NCBI GenBank assembly: GCA_030141605.1
Contig: JAQGDQ010000103.1
Coordinates: forward strand, 531,001 to 595,000
DNA length: 64,000 bases
Source: Tubiluchus corallicola
Lineage: Eukaryota; Priapulida; Priapulimorpha; Priapulimorphida; Tubiluchidae
Direction: 5' to 3'
Shown: positions 54,640 through 64,000 of the stretch, one piece after another
Layout of the letters: every line of letters begins with the position of its first letter
Numbering within the stretch: the stretch's first letter is position 1
Position numbers and translations under genes: made by a program
The notes under the pieces: model-generated
The model's database searches: none
What the model was told of the DNA's origin: nothing
What the model saw: the letters and a program-made list of their open reading frames with translations, nothing else

Positions 54640-56485
54640 AGTGCTTAAAATTTTATTGATAATGTTAAGTAGCTAAAGAATGTTATTACACAGTACCTCC
54701 AAAAACTACAAAGTTTGTCTATAAGCGCAGATATTTTATATTGAATAATGAAGACTGCTTTCGTTCAATTTATACTAGACTTTTATTTTAATTAGAAAAA
54801 TATCATCAATTTACATAGTTCAGATTTTAATTGAAAACTTCACAAAAATAAATGTTCAATATTTTAATACAATCATAAGTAAATCAATACTACGGTAATT
54901 AATTTACTTTACTAATTGAGTTATGAAGTCAATGATTGATGTACTGCAACCACAATACACCCGACTTAGGTCCTCTTTTCGGGGTTAATGGGAGAGCACG
55001 AGTGCGTTACATATTATTCAACATTTTTAACGCCTCTCAATTAGAGCCCTAATGGAGCTTACATACAAGCAACACGCGCTATTCACTCTCAATTGGGTAC
55101 AATGTGCACTGCATCATTGTGTCTGCATCATTTTAATCAGGGGAAAATGTAGGAGTTTTCAGAATGTTCGCTGGAGAGGAATGATAGAGGTTGGAAGGGG
55201 GTCCTGGCGTATTGTTTGGACAGCACGGGCGTTACTCACTGCTCAGTCAGCGTTACAACGGAATTGAATTCGCCATGAACACAAATTATTCTTATAGCTT
55301 CATGGTAGCAACCGTATTAAACTGTCAAATTCTCAGCTTCAGAATATTCTGCTGAATTATCGTGTTATGTTTCAAAGTAATTGAATCGGGTTGTTCAAGA
55401 TATACACAGGGTTGCTTCTAAAATATACCAGGTGGCGAAAAGAATATGCCGAAGTTTTGATCAGGATAACTATTATAAAAAAACAGAATTGCTTCAAAAT
55501 TACGACGCTAGTGTTACAGATGCTTACGTATAAACAGTAAAAATTTTACTACCAAACATCACTTTTAAAAAATTCTTTATTTGGAGTTGTTTTTTCTTTT
55601 CACATTATATAATTTTGTAATGATAGTATATTAGTAGCACTAATATAAAGGCTAATATAATATATATATAAAGGAAATAGTATATTCAGAGTTAAAATTT
55701 AAAAGGAATTTTATTTAATATTAATTTATAATAGTTTAAAGTATAATGGCAACAATTATATATAATTAACGGTTCCTCCAGGTGAAGCTGAGAGGCCTGC
55801 CCAAATACAGGCGTTTGCAAAACAAGTATAAAGAATCCCTAATTCATTTTTTATTTTCTTATTTAAACATTTATTTCAGCATACATAAAGTTTAAATTTA
55901 TACTAAAAGCTAAGAAGCACTATATGTCATGCATTATTAAAAGCAGTACAAATATATACAAAAATATATTAAAAATACACACAGAATTAAAACCACAACG
56001 GCTTCAGCGAAAACACCCGCGTTTGCTAAGTCAATAAATCAGACCATTTTCTAAATATTTTACTATAAAATCGTACGTCAGTTTGGTGACATATACATAT
56101 ACATATATATATATATATATATTGCAATAGAAGTTTCCCTACTCAATCATTCATGTTCATTCAGGTAGAGAAACGCAACAGTTCTTTTAAAATGTTTTAT
56201 GGCGTAAGCATAGCGCGTGAAATACTTGTGAAGAGCAATGTTGTAAGTAGCGCTGATCTTGGTTAAACTGCATATCTTGAAATTAGCATTATAGGTTATT
56301 ACAGTATATATTGTTACAGAACGAACGAAATGGCTCAGTTTTAACATTATTTGACCAAGAGGTTGCATAATATCGCAAAAAGGTATACTTGATCAAAACA
56401 ATGATCAAGTTAGTCGTTGTTGCTGACTCCAAGCACCCTATCTGCTGCTGCTGTCCACGATGCACTGTCCCTCAAATTTAGAGTT
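54640..56485. other. No gene recognised
   Basis: Very AT-rich. An (AT)n tract lies at 56095-56122. No supported coding sequence. Confidence 0.45.
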
Positions 56486-57113
56486 GCATAAGATAAGATA
56501 AACATTTATTTGACGTCGATTTTAAAAACACACAACTGCAAGCTGCAAGAGCTTATGTCACCGACAAATAAATGAAACTATTCAGCTACGTTAAAAACTA
56601 ATTAAATTAAATAATGCACACTTAAGAACAGATAGACTTAATAAAATTATAAAATAACTTCTACTTTCACTACCTTCTACTTCTACTTATAACTATCAAA
56701 AAAATAAGCTAAAATCTTCACAATAGCTACACAACGTACAACTCAACTGGCCAGAATTATTACAAGAACGGCATGTACAACGTTCTCCACTCCACATTTT
56801 TAATTTGCTCTTAAAAGAATTTAGTTCGGTTTCATTTTTAATATGAGTGGGGAGAGTATTCCATAACTTTGCCCCCAAGTAACTGAATGAGTTCAGACCA
56901 TATTTCGTTGTTCGAACATGTGGAACCATCATTTTTGCATTATCACGAAAACTGTACACAGTATGTTTTAGCTGAAATAACTTTTGTATATAATCTGGTG
57001 ACTGGCCGTTTATTGCCTTGAAGACGTCAGTTACTATTGACTGCTTTCTACAAATTTCCAAAGTTGGAATATTGGCTTTCTGTAATAGCTGCTCATATGA
57101 GCTATCATAATCA
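56486..57113 (-). mobile_element. 3' fragment of a Jockey/CR1-group LINE
   Basis: The minus frame starting LNDYDSSYEQLLQKANIPTL and continuing VTDVFKAINGQSPDYIQKLF, TTKYGLNSFSYLGAKLWNTL and FKSKLKMWSGERCTCRSC is the C-terminal tail of a LINE reverse transcriptase (the G-x-x-L/S-F-x-Y-x-G-A-x-L-W-N-x-L block). The coding part is 57113-56696. The 3' end reads AACATTTATTTGACG on the plus strand next to TAAGATAAGATAA, a tandem 5-bp tail typical of CR1/L2-group elements. The reverse transcriptase core is missing, so the copy is 5'-truncated. Confidence 0.75.
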
Positions 57114-58942
57114 TTTAAACATATTTAAACATAACAAGATAAAACGTGAAAAGTACAGAGCTCAAACAATCACCTTGCGGCGCCGATATTAGCAACTGAT
57201 GTTAGAAGCGAATACTGTGCTCATCATATCGGATAATAAGATTTTGCAAAAATGAGTTGATGAAGTGCAGTGCTCAAATTAAGAGTGACCATAGTGGGTG
57301 CTGACGGCACCTAGTAAACATTTTCGAAGTAGTCTTAGTTTAGCCTTTTTAGATTTGCCATATTACACACCAATCAGATATCAGAATTAGGTAAAGTCAT
57401 CTGACATACCTGACCTAATTTGCAGTACTTATATGTACACGATGACAGATCTTTTTCTCTCTCATTGATGTTTTTTTTAATTCTGCTGAACATAATGGTT
57501 TCTGTTTTTTTGTTATCCAAGATGCCATCTTAGTTACCAAACTACAAGTTTTGCTAAATAAAGTCAATTGTCTTAAATTTATAAATTTATTCAAGAAATT
57601 CGTATGTCAACTACAAATTAGAAATGGATTATGCGATTATTGAACACGACATATTTTTGTTAAACTGCTGTAATTTTCTGTTTTCACCTGTTATCGCACA
57701 AGCCGGACTTCTTTTGGATGTTTTACCTGGATGCATCCACAATTATGAACAAGTAAAGCCCTGGTGGAAACCTACATCAGCAAACGTTGCATGCATAAAC
57801 GATACAAAGAACGGCATTAGTCTATTCTAATAATGTATTTGCTAGCCTTTTGGCGTGACCACATTTTGTTGCGTGTAGTACACTGTATGTAATACAATAA
57901 AACGTACGCATGTGTAGCACATAAATAAAATGTAAAAAATGAATCTCTTATCTGTTTATTTTTTTCGTGTTCCGTCGCATTATCAGTTACAGTCAGTATT
58001 TCTACGTAAGTCAATAGCTAACACCTCTTGGCTTTTTTGTCGCTTCAAGAGCTTTACGTAATGCTCAAGGAAGACAAGGTTCCTGTCTTCTTACTTGGAT
58101 TTGTTTACTCCAACGGTTATTCTTCACCACATCACACAGATCATCATTGGTTATTCTGTTAGGCCATTTAATATCTAACAGTTTCCTGTAGAGACTCTGA
58201 AAGGTGTCTATTTGTTGTTTAACCATTATTGTCCACATTTAGTTAATTGAGAAGTTGTTAGAGTCATTCGTTGAGGAATAAGGCATGTCTTTACGAGCGC
58301 AGAATCACGCAATGCACTTCAACACCCAGCGAAACTGCTAAAGTCACTCGTATACCGTTAAAAATACTAAAATTACCATCCAAAATTAATGCTGATAAAA
58401 AGTCCTGCTTAAAATACAAAAGACAAAAATACAATTTAGGCTGCCATGAAGTCACAAATAAATCAAGCTATTTGACTTGTCGTGTTTGACTATTAGGTCT
58501 ACTGTTGCATAAATAATAATTTGTTTAAACTTTTGTGTTTAACACTAATTAAAGATGTGTTTTTTGGTAAAAACAACTTGTATTAATTTTCGTTTATGCC
58601 TGATTTACGAAAATCAATTATTCCGCGATATCGGTAATTCAGCCTTTTTTATAAAAAATAGTAATCCGTTATCAAATTACGGTATTATTGGTATTACAGA
58701 AAATCAATAATCAGTATATAATCGGTTTTAAGAAAATCAGGAATTGGCTATGGGATCAGGATCGGCTTTGTCAGGATTAAAACAACCCTATATCACGCCC
58801 TAGTAGTTCGCATTTTCATGGGGTTCTTGATAAAAAGCTCTCATATCTGCATTTCAAGTTTATGGCTCTTCGAATCCAAATTCTTGGCTTTCAAGTTCAA
58901 ATCCCTAAAAAGTGGACTCCAGTGAAAAGACGGATTTGAGTT
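57114..58942. other. No gene recognised
   Basis: Short frames only. The frame at 57624-57830 (ending KPWWKPTSANVACINDTKNG) is unassigned and has no clear splice context. Confidence 0.4.
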
Positions 58943-60554
58943 CTACATCACTGGCACACACCAACTTAATTTCGTAATCTGTGTAAATATCAGTACAACT
59001 TTTTGATTGTTACCAGTCACATAACTTGCCACTGTGCCAGCAGTGCAGCAAACTACTACGGCTATTAGCCCATACCGTAAATGAGATATTGAGTATATTG
59101 TTGTAAAGACACTGTACTTTGATGCAATTATACTCATTTCATTCATTAAGGCAGTGGTTGCTAAAGTAGTTGAACTTGCAGTTGCATTTTCTGAATGGCA
59201 CCCTTTTGTGGATAACGGAAGTAATTCCCTTGGGAACGAACTTATTTGGGTCCGACCATCAGCCACATATTTAACAAAAGTGAGATTACTAAGCCAGAAA
59301 TGGCGACTATAGAATTTATCTTTGGGAAAAGGATACCCAGCAAAAAATGCCCAAGAAGTGGTCCTCCTACTGCTCCAAATAAACTAGTGGCCAGACGAAC
59401 TACAGTATTATATACATACTGAAAGCACAGAGCGAGTATGATAATTAGAATACTGTACCAAAGTGCCAGCCACTGTGAGAGCTTTGTGGCAGTTGTTTCT
59501 TCAATACTGCTTCCTTTTTTCTTGCAGGTAGGGCTTAATAAAGTCCTGTACTGTAACTGCTGAAAGAGAATTTATTCCCGATGATACTGTACTTAGAGCT
59601 CCACTGTAACAGGCAGCAACAAACAACCCTGAAGCTCCCTGCCCCAGTATTTGCAAGGCAAGCATGGGAACCAACTGATCTGCTTTTGCTACACAACCAG
59701 CCGTAAGAGGGTCACAGTCCCAATAATGCGCATACATCAACAAGGCACACAAAGTTGTGGAAATGGATAGAAGCAACTTATATGGGACATTTAGTAGTAA
59801 GGTAATTTGAGCGTGCCTTTGATACTTGATGCTGCTATATCTTTGTATCATCGACTGATTGCTGCCAAAGTGCCAAATCACCAAAACTATTTCCTATAAT
59901 GGTTGCCCACAAGCTGCATCAAGCTGTTGGATTTGGATCAAAGTTGAAAAACGACGTCCGGAGGCCTTCTTCAGCAAGTTGCCACATGTTACTCCAGCCT
60001 CCAATGCTAATCAATGCTCGAATATCAATAGCCAGAACTCCGGCAAATGGAATCAGCATATGTACCGTGTCAGTCCACAGCACTGCCTTCAATCCACCAA
60101 TTGTTGTGTAAAACGTACTAACAACTCCTGTGGAAATGACGGTTAACCACAACGAGAGAGCAGCGACTAGAGAAAGAGCCAGAGCTGGTGTGTATAATGC
60201 GAGGGCTACGTAAAGGAATGTCATCAACATGAACTTCAGTGTCCCCAAGAGTCTTGTTCGATTGAATCTCATCTCAAGGTACTGAAAGTATAATTAAGAT
60301 TTGTGAGAAAATGAAGGATGCAAATTTCATAAAGAAACTGTATTAAAAACTGAACTTGAAGCAACATTACAATTACTACAACAAATCTCACAACAAAGCA
60401 AACTCAATAACGAAAGTACCTGGACAACACCTGAACTTGACAAACTAAGAATAGCGAAAAACAGAATGTATAATATATGGGAAAAGAACAAAACTAAAAA
60501 CAATCATAACAATTATAAAAAAAAAGAAATCAATTTAATAATCTTAATAAATGC

Positions 60555-62459
60555 TTGAAAAATAAACATATACAACAACAATGTAAAAACGCAACAAATA
60601 CCAAAGAAAAATGGAAAATTATTAACAATGTAATAAATAAATGCCGTAACAAACTAACGCGTGTTGACGAAATTAAGATCAACAACACTGTTATTACAAA
60701 ACCCAAAGATATTGCCAACACGCTAAATGCAATATTCCTGAATCTTGGAAATTTTAAGGGAGTCGCTTCTCATATTAGCAAAAATATAATTAATAAATTA
60801 AAAAACAAATCGTCTAACACAGTATTCTCATTCAAAAGCGTCACAGTAGGAGAAATTAACGACATATTAAATAACCTAAGTTCCAACAAAGGGAGTGGAC
60901 CATCAGATATTCCTATCAAAATTCTAAAAGATAGCGCATCTGTAATAGCCCCGCATATGACTTACATTGCTAATCAGATAATTATGAGAGGCGAATTTCC
61001 AACGGTTTGTAAAATGGCAAACGTGACTCCAATCCATAAAAAAGATCCAAAATGTGATCCCATGAATTATCGCCCAATTTCCGTAATCCATTGTTTCGGC
61101 AAAGTTTGGGAAAGGGTAATTTATGATCAGATAAATTCATATGTAAATAAACATGAACTTTTATCAAAACATCAGTTTGGCTTCCGTAAACACCATTCAA
61201 CCATTGACTCCCTAATACACACAACAGAAAATTGGAGACATAGTTTAGACAACAAGCAATACATTTTAGCAGCATTTTTGGATTTAAGTAAAGCTTTCGA
61301 TAGCATTAATCACGAACTACTTTACGATAATTTAAAACAAATCGGATTAGATTCGATATCGTTAAAACTGATACAAAATTATCTCAAAGATAGGCAACAA
61401 CGAGTAAAGTTAGATACAACCAACTTTTCTGACTGGGCCACGTTAAACAGAGGTATACCGCAAGGAACACTACTAGGTCCGTTATTATTTTGCCTATATA
61501 TAAACAACATATCCAGTGTATTAAAACACTCACAAATAACGCAATACGCTGATGACACTACAATCTACATAGCCCATGAAAATGTCCAAACTGCAAAAAA
61601 TTATTTAGAAGAAGATATAAAAAATATAAATATGGCATTTAGTCATTACAAGCTAAAAATGAATAATGACAAAACAGAATTCATGATACTGTCACCCTCA
61701 TTAAATACTAATGATGCATCATCAACCACTTTGACAATAGATAATGCTGTAATCAAACAAACTAACAATGTTAAATTCCTGGGCATACAAGTAGACAATA
61801 ATCTTTCATGGGATGATCACTTTAATAACATATACACAAAAATGGCATCTAGCACATCATATCTCCGACAAGTTAAAGGGCAACTAACAAAGGAAACTAA
61901 AACACTAATATATAAAACTTTAGTTCTACCACACTTCTTATATGGATGTACGCTACTTCAAAAAACCAAAAGAGAAAATTACTTAAAATTAAATCTCCTT
62001 CAAAACTATGCGTTGAGATTGATAGCTGGGTACTCATACAAACACAAGGCAGGTAGACAAAAATTCAAAGCTTCAACAACTAACCTGAGAAAAACTTTAA
62101 AATTCCCAATCATTGAAGCACACAAAGAATATTTTACTCTGCTTTTTATATTTAAATACATTAACAACATCAGCAAACCATTCCAGAATAACAGATTTAC
62201 CTTTTTTCCAAATCCTATCGTTAATTCCAGAACAAGCAATCTAAAACAAATTAGGACAAATACCCACTATGGAACGAACTCTGTAATCAAACAAGCAATT
62301 TTACTTTGGAATTCTCTACCATTACAGGTTAAACAAATCAAGTCCCTATCAGCATTTAAAACAAAATTAAAATCACTAATATTAACCAGATATGAAATAC
62401 CATCACACCAGTACGACAACATACACACTAATTCCGAATTCATATACCCACGGCCATAA
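60555..62459 (+). CDS. LINE reverse transcriptase (truncated ORF2)
   Basis: Copies element RNA into DNA at a nicked target. 634 codons, open to TAA at 62459. The listed start is a TTG codon inside the frame, not a true start; the frame comes from upstream and is broken at a run of nine A (60517-60525), where the linker sequence changes frame. Motifs: ANVTPIHKKDPKCDPMNYRP, QFGFRKHHSTIDSL, FLDLSKAFDSINHELL with Asp243 (motif A), GIPQGTLLGPLLF at 300 (motif B), QYADDTTIY with YADD at 331-334 (catalytic), NNDKTEFMIL and VKFLGIQVD. The C-terminal thumb ends in a family-typical LKSLSAFKTKLKSLI-like stretch. Catalytic residues are intact, so the copy is fairly young, but without endonuclease it cannot move by itself. 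Confidence 0.9.
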   Translation: MKNKHIQQQCKNATNTKEKWKIINNVINKCRNKLTRVDEIKINNTVITKPKDIANTLNAIFLNLGNFKGVASHISKNIINKLKNKSSNTVFSFKSVTVGEINDILNNLSSNKGSGPSDIPIKILKDSASVIAPHMTYIANQIIMRGEFPTVCKMANVTPIHKKDPKCDPMNYRPISVIHCFGKVWERVIYDQINSYVNKHELLSKHQFGFRKHHSTIDSLIHTTENWRHSLDNKQYILAAFLDLSKAFDSINHELLYDNLKQIGLDSISLKLIQNYLKDRQQRVKLDTTNFSDWATLNRGIPQGTLLGPLLFCLYINNISSVLKHSQITQYADDTTIYIAHENVQTAKNYLEEDIKNINMAFSHYKLKMNNDKTEFMILSPSLNTNDASSTTLTIDNAVIKQTNNVKFLGIQVDNNLSWDDHFNNIYTKMASSTSYLRQVKGQLTKETKTLIYKTLVLPHFLYGCTLLQKTKRENYLKLNLLQNYALRLIAGYSYKHKAGRQKFKASTTNLRKTLKFPIIEAHKEYFTLLFIFKYINNISKPFQNNRFTFFPNPIVNSRTSNLKQIRTNTHYGTNSVIKQAILLWNSLPLQVKQIKSLSAFKTKLKSLILTRYEIPSHQYDNIHTNSEFIYPRP

Positions 62460-62665
62460 TAATTAAATCATAGTTTTTTTTATATTTTTTTGTGTATAGT
62501 TGTAAATATGTTTGATTTTATTCGTCATTACTGCACAGTAGTTTAGATTGCACTGACGCATTTGCCTTCAGCAGTGTAAGTTTTTATTAACTAACACTGA
62601 TTGATTATCTCTATAAAGTTTTTATCAGTGATTATCAATGTTTTTAATGGCAAATAAAGATTATT

Positions 62666-62690
62666 ATATATATATATATATATATATATA
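62666..62690. repeat. (TA)n tail of the LINE
   Basis: About 12 TA units immediately before the 3' target duplication. Confidence 0.9.
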
Positions 62691-63125
62691 CTAATTAAGA
62701 AAAACAAATGAAAATTAAGCTGAGAAACATACCTAAAAAACTTGATATAGCCTAGATCTTGGAAGCTATCAAAATTGTTCCTATTGACTTTGTGAGCATT
62801 TAGGTTAACCCCCTACTTGTGGTGTACTGTCAGAAACAGAGATAATTGAATGTAGCATGAAGTTAATAAGACTTAATGGGCATTCTGAGTTCTTTTACGG
62901 TTATGATCATGACAAGCATCAGAAGAGCACTGTCTTATTTTTAAGATTTGTGAATATTATACAAATTTAGAAAAACAGGAATGTCTTATTTACGCTTTTG
63001 CTTAATGCATTCTCATTTTAATTATACAATAAGACAAAAATGTCATCCATATTACAATTTACAATTAATCTGTTGGTCTTTATATGCATCTTAACACTTA
63101 TAGAATCATATTAAAACAAAATTAC

Positions 63126-63469
63126 CTCATATGCACTAGTGATTACAAGACGGTGGTACACTGGCAAATAAACATACACAGCCACTGTGTTCGGAATAAA
63201 TCCAGAAAAAACAATGAGGCTGTATTCTGCTCCATATAAGTACATTTCAGCAGCTCCTCCAATAACTGCTATTACTGAGATGAAGCTTGCAAGCAGAGAA
63301 AAGCTGATAGGCATTATACCCATCTGTTTATTGCCAACAAAAAATTCTGCTTCGTTTTCTGCTTTCCACCAGTACATGCATAGAAAATGCTAATGCCGGC
63401 ACATGCTGCCAGAGACATCGCAGATACTAGGAAATCTATCCAAGAAAATGTCAGATCTTCTGAAGACAT
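63126..63469 (-). pseudogene. SLC5-like exon 1 with one-base frameshift
   Basis: ATG at 63469; an in-frame stop lies upstream and the next codons upstream lack ATG. The frame runs through YACTGGKQKTKQNF, then must shift in the T run to continue VGNKQMGIMPISFSLLASF and LVITSAYE. One extra T restores both frame and the spacing seen in human SMCT1 (TSKDFLMGGRRM). Confidence 0.75.
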
Positions 63470-64000
63470 GTCGTCTGCTATTTCAGCAAAATTAGCAGAA
63501 TTCTTTGAGTATGCTTTAGTCGTGGTACTGTTCACTTGTTCCTGTCCTTATGGCCTTTATAGCTAACCCTAACTGAAGGTGGGTGTTGCCTATCTAAAAG
63601 ACTTTTTTTCAAGAGCTAGACTTTATGTATACAGTGGCATTTTAAGGGATGCGAGGGCAGCAGCAATACTGGGTGATGCTTGAAGGATACCAAAAATGTG
63701 GAAATTTTTTTCCTTCCTTGACTAGTTTATATTTGTAGGCAATATTGATCGTAGTCAATTAGATTTATACATTATCTACTCTTATTATTTTGTGAAATAT
63801 GAACAGAATTTTAGGCGCCACTTTTGCATTTCAGGATTTGCTGATCGGTTTGTTTTGACTGAACGGTTTGCGACCATCATTCTATTATTTTTTCGCATGC
63901 CAGCTTGCAGCAAATTACATACACAAAGATTGTTTGCCAATCAGCCGTGTGAGTAGATTCTATGGCTGTGTTTTTGAACTTTAATTTGCTAAAGGTAATT
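63470..64000. other. Upstream of the SLC5-like copy; nothing recognised
   Basis: No promoter motif or exon supported. Confidence 0.4.

Larger units (their letters stand above)
60300..62691 (+). mobile_element. 5'-truncated Jockey/CR1-group LINE inserted in the SLC5-like intron, with 9-bp target duplication
   Basis: TAATTAAGA occurs at 60291-60299 and 62692-62700, directly flanking the element. It starts within the linker between endonuclease and reverse transcriptase (KTELEATLQLLQ ... WTTPELDKLRIAKNRMYNIW), so the endonuclease is missing. After the reverse transcriptase stop there are about 230 bp of 3' UTR ending AATAAAGATTATTATATATA, a simple-repeat tail. It lies antisense to the host transporter copy. 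Confidence 0.85.
58943..63469 (-). pseudogene. SLC5-family sodium-coupled monocarboxylate/multivitamin transporter, disrupted copy
   Basis: Members carry small carboxylates or vitamins with Na+ across the plasma membrane through 13-14 helices. Exon 1 is 63469-63126 (MSSEDLTFSWIDFLVSAMSL; donor GAG then GTAATT); exon 2 starts at 60281 after TTTCAG with YLEMRFNRTRLLGTLKFMLM and runs to the stop near 58943. Together about 560 codons, against about 610 in human SMCT1. Family blocks: GVVSTFYTTIGGLKAVLWTD, the NPNP tetrad (FFNFDPNP), GSNQSMIQRY, GLFVAACYSGALSTVSSGIN and AVTVQDFIKPY. Lesions: frameshifts at 63339-63344 (run of six T on the coding strand), near 59883-59888, at 59515-59520 (run of six A) and at 59248-59250 (run of C), and TGA at 59921-59919 where the family has Arg (a CGA-to-TGA change fits). 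Splice sites are intact. Either a pseudogene or a gene in low-quality sequence; the stop codon favours a pseudogene. Confidence 0.78.

Noticed and set aside
57624-57830. Possible exon ending KPWWKPTSANVACINDTKNG
   Set aside because: No convincing splice sites on both sides and no recognised family.

Overview
The window is animal nuclear DNA. It is AT-rich, its genes are split by GT-AG introns, simple repeats are very dense, and there are many short DNA transposons and retroposon pieces. The recognisable genes (a Vax-type homeobox gene, a ZP-domain matrix protein, an SLC5 transporter relative, a pentraxin/LamG-like secreted protein) fit a bilaterian invertebrate. I cannot fix the phylum. The cuticlin-like ZP protein leans weakly towards an animal with a cuticle, but ZP proteins also occur elsewhere.

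Layout. 1-6889 (minus): 3' half of a very large secreted ZP-domain gene, with one 5,485-bp exon coding a cysteine-free repeat region, followed by ZP-N exons that run off the left edge. 6890-24200: no confident gene; inverted repeats, several MITEs, a 1.9-kb minisatellite (18.2-20.05 kb) and microsatellites. 24286-31459 (plus): five exons of a lectin-fold (pentraxin/LamG-like) protein ending in a Gly/Ser/Tyr repeat tail. 31.7-36.2 kb: transposon-rich intergenic DNA. 36986-46996 (minus): a complete three-exon Vax homeobox gene of 226 codons, whose 8.9-kb first intron is packed with microsatellites and whose 401-bp second intron is mostly a triplet repeat. 47-57 kb: intergenic, with MITEs, a cluster of RFX X-box-like motifs, tandem repeats and a LINE 3' fragment. 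58943-63469 (minus): a broken SLC5 (SMCT/SMVT-like) transporter copy whose intron holds a sense-opposed 2.4-kb LINE with a 9-bp target-site duplication.

The genes look unrelated and do not form a pathway. Two (ZP protein, LamG-like protein) are probably extracellular matrix or secreted proteins with repetitive low-complexity segments, one (Vax) is a developmental transcription factor, and one is a dead or mis-sequenced transporter. Exon boundaries were derived by hand from splice consensus and reading-frame phase. In all three intact multi-exon models the phases close exactly, which is the main support for them.

The most interesting unnamed structure is the transposon layer. It includes a 576-bp MITE family with TTAA target sites (at least six copies), a second TTAA-flanked 1.47-kb element, a TA-flanked mariner-like MITE that carries an RFX X-box, and a family of palindromic elements with tRNA-like cores.
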